A DNA stretch of 64,000 nt from Cryptomeria japonica. Taxonomy: Eukaryota; Streptophyta; Pinopsida; Cupressales; Cupressaceae. The stretch spans positions 575,961,752-576,025,751 of the forward strand of contig NC_081405.1 in the NCBI RefSeq assembly GCF_030272615.1, in the 5' to 3' direction. Shown piece by piece: positions 22,373 to 34,384 of this stretch (positions within the stretch are counted from its first letter, which is position 1; each line of letters begins with the position of its first letter). Both the position numbers and the translations under genes were made by a program. The notes beneath the pieces are model-generated. The model worked only from the letters and a program-made list of their open reading frames with translations. It had not been told where the DNA came from and searched no databases.

Positions 22373-22521
22373 ATGTTTGAGCTATCACGGCTCAAAGAAA
22401 ATCCATTTTTACTATTGTTTTTGGTATTGACAACAACATTTCAGCCTATTGAGGTTATTTTTTCTAAGTACCTGGTGACTCTGTTTTCTGGTTTTATGTG
22501 TAGAACAGGTCTTAACAGCAT

Positions 22522-24150
22522 ATGAAAAAGTATCAAACTAGACAGAGCCAGGATTTGGTTGAGAATATTGAGCTACCACCATCGCAGAGAAGGTCAAGGA
22601 CAACGAAAAAGACAGAAAAAACAACAAATTCAGCAGTTGAGTTTCCAGAAAGTTCGTCAGTTAAAGTTTTTCTTGAAACTCTAGATCCTAATCTTCTGTC
22701 TAATTATTCTCCTCTACCTAATAAATCTCAACCCAATTTTGCCACCCACATAAATCCTTTTTTTGTAACTACTCCAATTCATCCATCTATTACCCAGAAT
22801 CCACCAGTAAATCCTCCAGTATTTACAATGGCAGTACCAAGAGGACAAGCTTTTGTACCCTTCAATGGAGGCATCCCTTTGAATTTGAACTAACATGATC
22901 CCATAGCAGGAGAAGGTCTAAAAAGTCTTCCTATTTTCATTAGTGAAGACCACGTCACACCCATTGAGCACATAAGAGATATAGATTCTCTATGTGCAGT
23001 TCACCATATAACCAAAGAAAATGTAGCACTCAGGCTACTAGCAAAATATTTCAAAGGCAAAGCACTTCAATGGTTCATGGGTTTACAAATTAATTTAGTT
23101 ACTGATTGGGATGATTTGGGTGATAAGCTAACAAAGCAGTTTGTAGATAAATCGAATCACCTAGCATTGGTAGAGTAGATGACCACTATCAAGAGGGCAC
23201 CGCAAGAGCAGATGACTGATTTCAATTAGCATTTTGAGCGAACCTGGAATAGAATTCCTACAACGGTAAAACCCTCTCCTGAACATGCCTATTTTTCCTG
23301 ATATACATCCATTGATTCCTTTACAAGTACCCCCTATAGCTGCAATACCTACTGTTCCAGTACTAGGTTTTCAGAATTATGTTTAAAATAGTGTTGTAGC
23401 AGACTCGTCAAAACAACTATAGACATTACAAGAGATGTTTATAAAGAATATTGAAGCAGATCAACTAATCCAACATAATATGCAAAATTTTTGCAATGAA
23501 TTAGTGAACATGAAGAAAACTCAGAACCAAAATCAAAGGTATCAAGCCCCATATCAAGCTCCTTATCAACCAAATAGGCCTAACTACCAATTTGATACTC
23601 AGAATCAAAGCAGTAACTACAACAATAGGAAAAACTAACAATATAATGAGAATACTACTAGCAATTCTAAAGAAATTGTTCCTACTCAGAACAATATGGC
23701 GCAAGAGTGGTATTTTCTTTGCCAACAACCTCATAATCAAGCATCATGCCAAAATGCAATGAATGCAATAAATGAGGAACCAAAAGGTCCTGAGGTGGCT
23801 ATGATGAATTGGTAAGGTGAGGAATTTTGTGGAGTTAATCATATGCAAGCACAAAATAGACCTTTTCACCTGTTGCAAAAAATACAATGTCAAAGAAACG
23901 TGCTATTGACATTGGACAACAAGCTGTAAATAATGGAAAACCACAAAATAAATCTGAACAACAACCAGATAAAGGAAAACAACAAGCTTCTACAAGTCAG
24001 CAAGTTGTTAGTACAACTCCACCTATCCAAAATGTGCAGATTTTACCAGGAGGATAACCTGGAACACCTAAAGAACAACAAAAAGTTCAATCTCAGTTAA
24101 ACCAACTTATCAAGAGCCTGTTGTTCAAAAAGTACAACATAAGGTTAGTG
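22522..24150 (+). pseudogene. gag of the 12.7 kb Ty3 element
   Basis: ATG at 22522 (MKKYQTRQSQDLVENIEL) begins a proline-rich N-terminus. The gag core follows near 22930-23270: RLLAKYFKGKALQWFMGL, TDWDDLGDKLTKQF and HFERTWNRIP match the Retrotrans_gag fold (PF03732). A Gln/Asn/Tyr-rich part (YQAPYQAPYQPNRPNYQ, about 23540) and a decayed cysteine motif (WYFLCQQPHNQASC, near 23710) come after. In-frame TAA/TAG codons at about 22891, 23176 and 23227, plus frameshifts, inactivate it. Gag would form the virus-like particle shell. Confidence 0.75.
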
Positions 24151-24176
24151 GTGTTCCATTTAATATTGTTGAATCT

Positions 24177-24836
24177 ATGGAAAAAACCAAAGTTTCTATG
24201 ACAATGATAGATGCATTGCAAATTCCTGGACAAAAAGAATTGCTGACAGATAAATTGGATAATCTTTCTTTGACTAATGAGGCTCAAAAAGATAGGCCTA
24301 GATTTGCATTAGCTAATGATATCCCAGTTAAGAATAATCAGCCAATCCAAACACCGAAACCTCCTCCATTTTTTGTAACATTGATAATTGGCAACCATCT
24401 AGTCCACAATTGCTTGATAGACGCAGGGGCCAGTAGTTCAATTATTCCCAAAGACCTTACAGATAAACTTGGTCTAATTTATGAGCATGTTTCTAGAGAA
24501 GTTGTACAATTAGATGGAACATCAGTTAAGTCAGTTGGATTGGTCAGAGATCTTGGTTTGACCTTGCATGCTTGTCCTAATTTTATAATACCTCAGGACA
24601 TGCACATAGCTGATTTACCTCCACACTTGTCTATTTTCCTATCTAGAGATTTCATAGCAAAATTAAGAGGATACCTCTCTGCTCATTGGCCACACTTATT
24701 TTTTGGAACCTGGTATGGTACTAAGATTACCATTAAGTTAGAACCCCAAGCAACTTGCCACTTAGAACCATTTACCCCAAGTCCTATAAATGCAGATCTT
24801 ACCATCAGAGACCATGAGGAGTTACCACTTATCTAG
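24177..24836 (+). pseudogene. Aspartic protease region of the 12.7 kb Ty3 element
   Basis: A 219-codon open stretch holds a retropepsin-like fold: FFVTLIIGNHLVHN, then the active-site loop LIDAGASSSIIP (DAGA in place of the common D-S/T-G-A), followed by VVQLDGTSVKSVG and SIFLSRDFIAKL. The change to DAGA probably weakens activity. Its frame is open over this stretch but upstream gag is broken. It would release mature Gag and Pol from the polyprotein. Confidence 0.7.
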
Positions 24837-25036
24837 GATCCAGATACAACTGTTCAAGGCATACCTAATGTGAATTTGGATGAGTGGGAAGCCCAGAATA
24901 ATGCAGAATATCCTTCATTAGCATGGATGAAATAGGTCTTGGTGTTTATATGATTCATGAGGAGGATTATGTTATTCCTAAGCTTGAAAAAGAGGATATT
25001 TCTCTTGACTAGCTATCAAAACAACATAAAAATTAG

Positions 25037-25459
25037 GTTTGGTAGCTCTATTTTGATGGTTCAAGAGGTAAAAATGGTTTCGGAGGTGGTGTTATGCTAG
25101 TTTCACCTCAAGGTATGGGATACTGCATTGCTTTCAGATTTTCTTTTAGATGTACAAACAATACAACTGAGTATGAATCATTAGCACATGGCTTAGAACG
25201 GGCTAGGTAGAAAAAAGTTAAATGTTTACAAGTTTTTGGTAATAGTGAACTAGTTGTGAACCAAGTAAGGAATATCGATGTCACCAAAAATGATGTTTTG
25301 AAGATGCACAAGCATATAAATTTGAATTTAATTGAAGATTATGATGCTTTTAATCTATTGTCCATACCTAGAAGTCAAAATGAAGAAGCAGATAGGCTTG
25401 CTGCTTTAGGAGCTCAGTTCAATCTTCCAAAAGAACTAGAAAATATAGATAGACAATAG
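25037..25459 (+). pseudogene. RNase H-like domain located upstream of RT
   Basis: LYFDGSRGKNGFGGGVML, then NNTTEYESLAHGLERA, VFGNSELVVNQV and IPRSQNEEADRLAALGA give the order D, E, (D), D of RNase H of the plant/archaeal type (RVT_3-like), as in the second RNase H of Tat elements. The third acidic residue is Asn: codon 25241-25243 is AAT where GDSELV is usual. A stop lies at about 25207. The position before RT, rather than between RNase H and integrase, contrasts with element 2. Confidence 0.7.
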
Positions 25460-25708
25460 TATGTTAAAGTTGCAGTAAGGCCCCCAGTTCCAGATAACAC
25501 TGTTAATTGGCAGGTTTTTGACTCAGATGAGCAGATTACCAATTCCCTAATTGAAGAGGCTAAGTTTTCTATTGGAAATCAACATAAGTTCAATGACCAA
25601 TATGAAAATCAGTTTCTCCAATTGGAAACCAACTAGCTGCCCAAGGGTCTGGTAACCCTTGAATCTATTTTTAATACAGATGATTAGGTTAGGAAGGACA
25701 AAGGTAGC

Positions 25709-27370
25709 ATGTTTGTGAACAAAGAATATAATGAACCTATTCAAATATTCAAAGACAAGCTACTAAAAATTGGCAAGGTATGTACCCTTGAAGATAAACA
25801 TGCTTTTATAAAATTTTTTCAAGAATTCAATGACATATTTGCATGGAGGTATGAAAATTTGAAAGGATTCGATCCTCATTTAGCTCAGCATACCATAGAG
25901 TTGGTAGATAATGCAAAACTAGTAAGGCAGAAACAAAGGCCTCTTAATCCAAAGTTAGAACATCTTATGAAAACTGAGTTAAATAAGTTGATTGAAGGAA
26001 ACATCATATTTCCAATCAAGCACATATCCTGGGTGTCCAATCTAGTTCCCGTTAGGAAGAAGAATGGTGAACTAAGATTATGTGTTGATTTTAGAGATCT
26101 AAATAGAGCATCCCTGAAAGACCACTACCCGCTGCCCTCAATGGAGTATATTTTGGAGGTTGTATCAAGATTAGAGAGATTCTCATTACTTGACAGTTAT
26201 TCAGGATATAACCAAGTTTTGGTCAAAGAAGAATAGCGGTAAAAAACAACATTTACCACCAAGTGGGGTACAATGGATTACAATAAAATGTCATTTGGAT
26301 TGACCAATATAGAGGCAACATTTCAGCGTGCAATGGATATGGCCTTTCAAGGCCTGATTAACAAGTTTGTTTTGGTTTACCTAGAAGATGTAACCATTTT
26401 TTTCTAAAAAGACTAATGAATATCTTGACCATCTCAGACAGGTATTTGAGAGATGCAGGGAATATGGAGTTCCGTTAAATCCCAAGAAGAGCATATTTGT
26501 TATTCATGAAGGCAAGTTGCTAGGATATATTGTTTCAAAGCATGGGATTTCAATAGATCCCAAGAGGATCACAACCATACTTGCATTACCATTACCAGCA
26601 CATAAGAAGGGATTCTAAAGTTTCATAGGTAAGATTAACTTTATTAGAAGGTTTATTCATAATATTGCAGTAGTGATGCAGCCATTTACATCCATGCTTA
26701 AGAAAAACATTCCTTTTCAATGGACTAAGGAAGGTAAGAACAATTTCAAAGAGATTAAAGAAGCAATTACAATAGCCCCTACTCTCATTAATCCTAATTT
26801 TAAGAAAGATTTTATTCTATATGCCTTTGGGAGTGAGGACACTATTTCTGTAATGTTATGTCAGCAAATCATGAAGGTTTAGAACAACTAGTTGCTTTCT
26901 TTAGCCACATTTTGCATGATTATGAGACTAGATACTCATTTGTAGAAGGGCATGTGTTAGCAGTAATAAGAAGCCTTAAGAAATTTAGCCACATGCTCTC
27001 TAACAATAAGATTCAGCTTATGGTTACTTATCATATAGTGAAAGTGTTTTTGCTTAGCAAAGACATAAATGACAAAAGGGCGGGTTGGATTACTAAGGCA
27101 ATGGAATATGACATCTCTACCAAGGTAACCAGGCTAGTTAGAGGAAAGGGTTTATGTGAACAACTTGCTGGAAGTACAAAAATTAATAAAAATGAGGAGA
27201 AACAAGTTGAAACAATGTTTAATAATGAAGAACAACCTACTCCCCCAATTTTACCAACCACTTGGAATCAACAGAGTGCCCATTATTTACAAACTGGTGA
27301 CTGTCTGCAAGGCTTAGACAGATCAAAACAAAGGTATTTTAGGCTACAAGACATTCCTTATGCTTTATAG
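25709..27370 (+). pseudogene. Reverse transcriptase and RNase H of the 12.7 kb Ty3 element
   Basis: RT: FAWRYENLKGFDP, KLIEGNIIFPI, WVSNLVPVRKKNGELRLCVD, FRDLNRASLKDHYPLP, LLDSYSGYNQV, FGLTNIEATFQRAMD and YLEDVTIF (26378-26389), where YLED replaces catalytic YLDD. After a frameshift come NPKKSIFVIHEGKLLGYIVS and RRFIHNIAVVMQPFTSML. The connection and RNase H part shows FILYAFGSED (D of DAS replaced by F-G), then after another frameshift FFSHILHDYETRYSFVEGH. Stops at 26236 and later, frameshifts, and the active-site D-to-E change make it inactive. It would copy element RNA into DNA. Confidence 0.8.
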
Positions 27371-27378
27371 ATGGTATT

Positions 27379-28510
27379 TTGTTCAAAAAAGATTATAACG
27401 ATGTTTTATTAAGATGCATTGAGCCAAATCAGATTGAAAAAGTTCTAAGTGAATTTCATGAAGGACCTATAGGAGGTCATTTTGCAGCAAGAACAACACC
27501 TCTGAAAATTATGAGAGCTGGTTATTATTGGCTTGAAATTTTTAAGGATTCTCACTCATGGGTGAAGAAATCTGAAAAATGTTCATTGTTTGTAGGCAAA
27601 CAAAGGCTGGCAGCCTTGCCTTTGCAACCAATTGAAGTAGAGAAGTCTTTTGCAAAGTGTGGCCTTGATTTTATAGGACCTATTAATCAACCTTCTAGTG
27701 GATTTCACAAATGGATTCTTACAACAACTAATTATTTCACAAAGTGGACAAAAGCAGTTCCATTTAAAGAAGCTAATGACTCTTTTGTTTTTGAATTTAT
27801 ATCAAGACTTAGTGTCCAAGTTTGGTACCCCAGAATCAATCATTTTTTATAATTTTTTAGCTTTCATTGGTCTTAGAGTTTCAGATTGGTCAGTTAAGTA
27901 TAATATTTATTTGAATAGTTTATCCAATTATTACCCTGATGGTAATGGACAAGCTGAATCAACTAACAAGAACTTGATCAACGTCATTAAGAATACCATT
28001 GTTGAGAATTTGAGAACTTGGCATGAAAAGCTCAAGTTAGCCCTTTGGGCTGACATAATTACACCAAAGAGATCAATAGGTAACTCTTCTTATGTTTTAA
28101 CTTATAGAAAAGAAGCCAAATTACCTATTTCAGTTGAATTGCCAACTTTGAATTATATAAAAGAATTTGAGTTACTTGAAGAGTAGCCAATATAGATTAG
28201 GATTGCTCAGCTTATGGAGTTAGAAGAAAATCATAGGGAAGCATACTAAAAATTAGAAATGTACCATGCTAAGATGAAGAGAACCTTTGATAGAAAAGTT
28301 GCACCACACATATTTAATTAGGGTGATCTTGTTTTCAAATGGGATGAATTAAAGAACATACCTAGTAGACATACCAAGTTTGATGCCATGTGTGATGGCC
28401 CGTATGTTATCATAGAATGCAAATAGAATAATGCTTTCCAGCTTGCTAAATTGAATGGAGAGGTGTTGCCAATCCCTGTCAATGGGATTCACCTCAAACT
28501 ATGCTATTGA
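27379..28510 (+). pseudogene. Integrase of the 12.7 kb Ty3 element
   Basis: The zinc-binding part has HEGPIGGHFAARTT and WVKKSEKCSLFVGK, where one cysteine of the CxxC pair is Ser. The catalytic core has GLDFIGPI (first D), then after a frameshift SKFGTPESIIFYNFLAFIG, where the usual second D is lost, and GNGQAESTNK (E kept). A C-terminal part with FDRKVAP, GDLVFKW and DGPYVII follows, ending at 28508. The lost D and several stops inactivate it. It would insert element DNA into the genome. Confidence 0.8.
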
Positions 28511-28867
28511 GTACTAACAGTTTGCATATGTTCATAGTAGAATAATTGATTTTCTTTCTTTTTCAGGAGTTTGTTAAGGTCATCTATAAGCAGAGTTGTA
28601 GTGGTAAATTGAATAAGTTATTTCAAGCACATCATAGTTGATTTTTCCATCCGTTTTTGTTTCTATTTTCCTTAAGCATAGATTGCACAATGTGCAAGTT
28701 CAACTGTATGCAAAGCCTTTATAGTTTCCTTTTCATATTTTGTTTAGAATGCTGAGATGCATTTCCTGATTTTGAGGAAAGAAAAATTGACTCAATGCCC
28801 AATGGATATGCTAGGCTACTAGATTCTACTGTTTACTAGGCAAACACCCCTGAGAGGTCACCAAAAA
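28511..28867 (+). other. 3' untranslated region before the 3' LTR
   Basis: T-rich sequence with no ORF. A purine run (gaggaaagaaaaa, about 28776) is the best polypurine candidate but lies about 80 bp from the LTR start. The bases directly before TGTTACC (gaggtcaccaaaaa) are a poor tract, so the site used is unclear. Confidence 0.4.
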
Positions 28868-31800
28868 TGTTACCAAAATTTTGCACATGCCAAATTTGGT
28901 GCCCTAATGAAGTGTTGCATTCATTCATATTGAAAAGGCCAAATTATGAGCAAAAAATCAGAAATACACCTTTTTCCTCTACTTGTTTGCTTCATGTACA
29001 GATACAGGAAAGTAAGATAACATGTGGGTTAAAATGTGGCTCCCACGAGGGTTGAGCTCAGCATGTTGTAGACCACAGAGACATCTATGCTCCATTACAC
29101 ATGAAATGGCATCACTGATGTAAGGCTAAAAGATACTCAAAGCAAATGCAATTGACCTATGTAGACTTTTTTACTTAGGCACCAAAGAAGGTTTTAAAAG
29201 GCCTTAGAGTTTCCAAGCGGTTTTAGTCACCAAGCAGGAAGACCTTTTATCCCATATTGGCCATGCGGAGGGAGTTTATCACATTTAAATTTAATGTCAC
29301 ATATAACTATAGTGTCAAAGCTTACGGGTTTTTGGCAAGAAGAGGCAGCTCATGGCTTGGTCGACCCCATGTGTGCGCATCAACGATGATGCAGGTGATC
29401 CAACGCTTGTCACTAAGGTGCAATGTAAAGATGCACACCTGATTATCGCCCTCACTTGGCGACTAATGACGTGGTGGGGTAGAGAGTATAAGACCAAGGA
29501 CAGGTGGTAGACAAGTGGTGGTCCAGTGTTTGGTGACATGGTATAGATGGGCAACATCGAGAAGATCTTGGCCGCGATGAGTCCCAAAAAGGTTTCATCA
29601 AAGGTTGAGTTCCATCGACATAGAGCAGATGTTCGCCGCGATGAGTCCTGAAAAGATTTCATCGAAGGCTCAGTTCCATCGACATCGAGCAGACCTTGGA
29701 TGCGATGAGTCCCGAACAGGTTTCACCGAAGGCTCAGTTTCATCAACATAACAATATTGATGAAAACAAAAAGTTTGATGAGACTGGTAAACAGCTTGCC
29801 GAAGGATTACTTTGGCCAAAAGAAGGATATCCGACAGAGAAAGATGTGTGGCAAGATTGACAGACATGTGGTGCCCAAGTGAATCTCATGAGCCAGTCAA
29901 AGGGTGACACATCTTGACATGCGACACAACAGAGAAAATCAACCAAGGTTAAAGGTTGAGAAAGTTTAGGAAAGATCAATGATAGTCTGAAATATCTAAG
30001 GGCTATCGCTATACTGCTATAGAAAGATGCTCGCCAGATACCTCCGTGACTTGGAAACAAAGAACGTGTGGAAAAGTTGAGCGGCTAAGGTGCTAAAGAT
30101 CAAGTAGTTTGAGGATAGATCGACGGCTGTCGCTATACCACATGATGAAGATGCTCGATGATTATCACATGTGGCATAGCGATTGATAATGTGGCAGCTA
30201 AGGTGGCGCCCAATTAGATCCAAAAGCGGTGACACATGGTTACACCGTGGCATAAGAGAAAGTGCTCAGAGAAGCTAGCGATCGTGCAAGTCTAGAAAAT
30301 CCGACGGTTATCACTAAGGCACAAGGAAAAGTTGCATTCTCAGTTATTGCTGCAACTTAGTGACAAGGTGGCTCCAGATCCAGTGGTAGTTAAGATGGTA
30401 GAAAAACTGGACCCGCGAGAAAATCAAAGGCTACACATGGCAAAAGTCTAGAGATGAGGGGGTGTCTATATTTTTAAGTCAACTTTGAACTTGAACTTTG
30501 AACCGGAACAAAGTGGTCCGTTGGTTCAAGGTGGTTCAATTTTTCAAAGTTTATTATCATCGCTCGTTCCCGTGGACCCAAGATGAAGAAAGCAAACAAG
30601 AAGAGATAAAAGAAAATAGTAAATGAAAAGTAAATGAAAGCGGCCACAGTTCATGTAGGTGATCTAGTAGCTAGAAATAATAAACATTACACCGTGGACT
30701 CAGTGTTGGTTGTTCGAACAGTGAAAAGCCCACCAAGCAAGGAGATGATTTCTACATGAAAGATTAATGCTAATGCTTATTGATTGTCTGAACATGAAAG
30801 TGTTACACAACGTTGGAAAGCTTGCGAAACAAAGAAATGCATTTTTTCAACCATTTTTAACAAAAGTTTCAACACGGAGAGTATTTGGAAGGGAATGCAT
30901 AAGATTTTTTTTTCAGTGGGATTTCTTTTCCATATAGTTGCAATTCAGTTCATCATGTAACTTTCACATGGGGATAGCTATTTTTCGCATTTAAACATGA
31001 ATATTTTTAAACAAAAGGTTCACTTTTTAAACGGAGCTATTCATGGTGAGACTGGCAATTCCAAATTCAGCAATGAAGGTTTCTCTTCATGCAAGATTAG
31101 TGGTAGTTGTTTTGAGCACTAAAGATTAATATTTTACAGTATTATGCATGAGTTTTTATGCCATTTTGGGGGCAGATTTGCCTAAGGCTTTTTTCATGCA
31201 GTCTTTTTAGGATTTTGAAGGAGATTCATCATAATTTATATATATTCCTTGTCTCCTTCCTTTTTCCCTCTGGTTCTTTCTTTTTTGCATACACATTTTT
31301 GCAAAAAAGAATTGTAGCTCAACAGTTTTTGAGTTTTGTAACAGTAACACTACTTTATTTTCCAGTAATATAGAACCAGATTTCCTTCTTGGTACTTCTT
31401 GTATTATCTAGTGAATGAATGATTTGATTATTTCCTCTAATTTTTATCCTCTAATTTATCTCATTTAGTCAATTTGTGGTGCAAGGAGATACGTGTTAGT
31501 TGTAGGTTCTAGTTTGTGTGAGTTGATTTTAATTGGTTGAAATTGTGAAAACTTGTTGTTTTCCTTCATGCATCCATTAAATTCATCCCTTTCTAGAAAA
31601 TTTTTATGCATCTACATGTTCAATTGAGTTGTGAAGCAATCAGGGTTATTTGTTGAAGGTTTTGTGAGTTAAGTAGGTTGCAGACCTCAGATAAGATATT
31701 TGGTGCATCACCTTCATTAGAATAAATTTTAATTACATGCAAGTTGTCTATCCCTTTCTATCCATTTTCTTATCATTAGTATTTACAAGAGTTTTACCGA

Positions 31801-31932
31801 ATAGAAAGTTGACCTGATCTTCAAAGATTCACCTTCACTTTGAGGAACCCACAGGCTCGAAGGTGTTTCCATGTTTCACAGGATTGCTTGTTTTTGAACT
31901 TAGCATCACGTGTGCAATCCTTAGTGACAATA
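28868..31932 (+). repeat. 3' LTR of the 12.7 kb Ty3 element
   Basis: Pairs with 19243-22349 over its whole length. It keeps the 14-bp piece lost from the 5' LTR and differs by scattered substitutions and several short indels (for example in the 29340-29400 region). It ends near GTGACAATA, followed by gacgt, the changed target duplication. The 64-bp array is kept. Confidence 0.85.
29553..29744 (+). repeat. Three 64-bp tandem units in the 3' LTR
   Basis: Units start at 29553, 29617 and 29681, matching the 5' LTR array in number, period and core words (GATGAGTCC, TTTCATC). The array therefore predates this insertion. Confidence 0.85.
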
Positions 31933-32390
31933 GACGTCACATAGAAAATTGAAAACCTTGGCCCTGTGCTTGATCTGCAGTCCATGCAGGAGGATGTGAA
32001 CTACCTCTAGAATAAGATGGAGTCTTGAGAAGCCCAAATGGTGGGCTTTAACAAATTCCATGTGAGGTTTTACATAGTTCCGCACTCGCCCTCTCTCTAT
32101 TAAGGGAATGCTATGCAGACACCCAGGAGGACAAGCAGCAGGCTAGGGACCTCTACAAGTTCCTATCAAATGAATAAAATAGTGCTATGGATGCCATTGG
32201 GGTGCACAAGGCACCCCTGTAGTTTATTTTTGTTTTATGTTGTTGCTCCTGATTTCTAAAGACTTCGTTCCTTTTTGCTGATAGTTGTTGTTAATTGTTG
32301 TTATAGTGTTCTTTTTGAGCTATGATTTCTAATAGTTTTTCTATGTAAAGGGTCAATGCCCTTGTTCTCACTGCTTTATTAATCAAAAAC
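31933..32390 (+). mobile_element. LINE B, 3' end after the Ty3 insertion
   Basis: The sequence continues ORFX (KIENLGPVLDL, MQEDVNYL, KMES) with a stop four codons in, then loses coding character near 32200. It ends with the 3' tail ctgctttattaatcaaaaac at 32371-32390, the word shared by the other LINE ends in this window. Confidence 0.7.
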
Positions 32391-33230
32391 ATAGTTTTAA
32401 AATTTTTTAATGTTGTTTAATTATATGTAAGAAAATAATTATTTTATTAATGTGTAAAGTTTTAAAATAATTTGTCAATTGATTTAAAAGTTTCTTGTTT
32501 TGCTTTTAATTATTATTTTCATTCAGTAATTGTCTTTCAAATTTCTTTCATTTTTGTACATATTATTTTATATTAAAATTAGTAAATATAAATTTAATAC
32601 AAATTAAATTACAATATACTTGATAAAAATATTAACTATATATAAAACTATGATAATTACTAATTTATAGAATTTACATAGTACAAAATAAATTCACATA
32701 TAAATGATAAGTAATATATATTTTGTATGATACCAATCAAATTGTATAGAATATAAATATATTCACTATTATATATGAGTTATATTATTACCATTCTATA
32801 TTATATTTAATAATAAAATGATTGAATATAAATTTAACTTTAGAGAGAGGATGGGAGGGACATACTTAGTATTCAAATGGGCATTTTTTTAATACTATTT
32901 CAAGATGAATAAATTGAAATTTGATTGTTTTATATAGATTTATTAAATTATATTTGTTGGAAAATATAATGAAGTTTAATTAAGATATTATTACACAAAA
33001 TAAAGAAAATTAGGAATAATTTTTTTTTGATATAATTATATTTGTGTTCTATTAAGAAAAATTAAATAAAGTATTTTTAAATTAATTATTAAAAAAAGTT
33101 TCGTAACAAAAAACAATGGTCAAATATAGGCTTTCGGATTGGAACATTCATAATAAAATAATATATTCAAGACAGTTTCTATGTTATTATAGATCTCCAT
33201 CTCACCTTGCCTTTATATATCTCACTCTGA
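32391..33230. other. Very AT-rich DNA without gene
   Basis: Dense stops in all frames, long A/T runs and no recognisable repeat boundary. Nothing can be supported here. Confidence 0.5.
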
Positions 33231-33480
33231 CTATATTCACTTCCTATCTCCATCTTCATTTTTCTCTCTCCTTCTCTCTCTATAATTTTCTCTTACATCT
33301 CTATCTATCCCTCTCTCCTTTATTTCTTTATCTACCGCTCTCCTCCATATCGATCTCCAACTTTATCTCTATCACCATCTTTTTCTCTATCTATATCCTT
33401 AACCCTCTCTCTCATTCTTCTCTCTTTTCCTCCTCTTTTTATCCTCACCTATATCTCTATCTCCACCTCTCCCTATTGCA
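33231..33480. repeat. Imperfect pyrimidine tract (ctctatctctc-rich)
   Basis: Almost all C and T on the plus strand, as imperfect tandem words such as ctctatctc and tctccttctctc. The 136-codon open frame across it is a by-product of this composition. Confidence 0.7.
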
Positions 33481-33679
33481 AATAAAATATGGGGTTATTG
33501 GCAATGGAGCCCAATTATTTTCCTAATTTATAGTTTTTATTTCACTCATGTTTAGATTTCTTTAATTCGATGTAGATTTGATTTCAAGATATCACTAATT
33601 TATTGAAAACTTTTTTGGACCATACAATTATCCTCCCTACCGACCGTGTTCATTGAGAAATGTGTTTATCAAAGATGTC

Positions 33680-33684
<5 letters not shown>

Positions 33685-33726
<42 letters not shown>
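33685..33726. repeat. (CT)21 microsatellite
   Basis: A perfect run of 21 CT units, 42 bp, bordered by aaaa and tggtcg. Confidence 0.97.
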
Positions 33727-33729
<3 letters not shown>

Positions 33730-33789
33730 TCGCTGGATTTTGGAGTTTGACCTGTATATTTTGTCTCTCTACATTTGATCTCTCTCTTT

Positions 33790-34384
33790 ACAGGCCTATG
33801 GAGGTGGATCACTATCTTATAGAAGTGGATGGGTAATTTGTTGTTAAAGGTGTGATCAAATTCTATGGGATTGCTGGTTGTTTCTTGGTGGTTTTGGGAG
33901 CCATTTTAAAACCCAAATCAAAGGTTAGGGGAGCCCTTCAAAACCCCCTTGTGTATGTCTGGTTGGATGCTAACATTTTTGAAGGGACCAACTTAGATTG
34001 TGACAATTTTTGGTTAAGGGACAAGCTAGCCTTTTGTTGCCTGAATTTTCTGTATATGGGAAGGGGAACCCAAAAAATCACTGATGCTTGGATGGGAGAG
34101 TCCATAGATTTCATCTAAAGGCTTAGGTTGTGGTGCCAAAAGATTTTGTAATGTTTTTCTCTTAGTTTGGCTAGCTATTTTTTGCCCGTGGTTGTGCTGC
34201 CTTTTGGTTAGCACTAGTCAGATTCGATAACGTGGTCTATTGATTTTAGTGGCCTATCCTTTTTTGGCAGAATTTTCATTGTAGGTTCGAGATCCTGGTA
34301 AAATCTGAGGGTTTCGGGTCCCTTCAAACTCTGTTGTATGGGGTTTCAGGTCCCCCCAAAACCTGTTTTTCCTTAATCAAAAAC
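33790..34384 (+). mobile_element. LINE 3'-end fragment
   Basis: The 3' end ttccttaatcaaaaac (34369-34384) matches the terminal word of LINEs A and B. The upstream open frame (about 33797-34118) reads MEVDHYLIEVDG, stop, FVVKGVIKFYG, then NPLVYVWLDANIFEGTN and GRGTQKITDAW, which I do not recognise; it could be the last part of a LINE ORF. The left edge is uncertain and may lie at the CT tract. A typical severely 5'-truncated LINE insertion. Confidence 0.5.

Larger units (their letters stand above)
19243..31932 (+). mobile_element. Full-length Ty3 retrotransposon with 3.1 kb LTRs
   Basis: Two long direct repeats (19243-22349, 28868-31932) flank a 6.5 kb interior with primer site, gag, protease, an RNase H-like domain, RT, RNase H and integrase in that order. 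The target site is still readable: gacat left (19238-19242) and gacgt right (31933-31937), and the interrupted LINE ORFX rejoins across it. Many stops, several frameshifts and visible LTR divergence show an old, dead copy. The RNase H-like domain upstream of RT is unusual. No antisense ORF is present here. Confidence 0.85.

Noticed and set aside
28776-28790. Purine run as polypurine tract of the 12.7 kb Ty3 element
   Set aside because: About 80 bp away from the LTR start defined by the two LTRs and the target duplication; kept only as a weak candidate.
33116-33526. 136-codon open frame
   Set aside because: Ser/Leu/Tyr-rich translation of the imperfect CT repeat; composition artefact.
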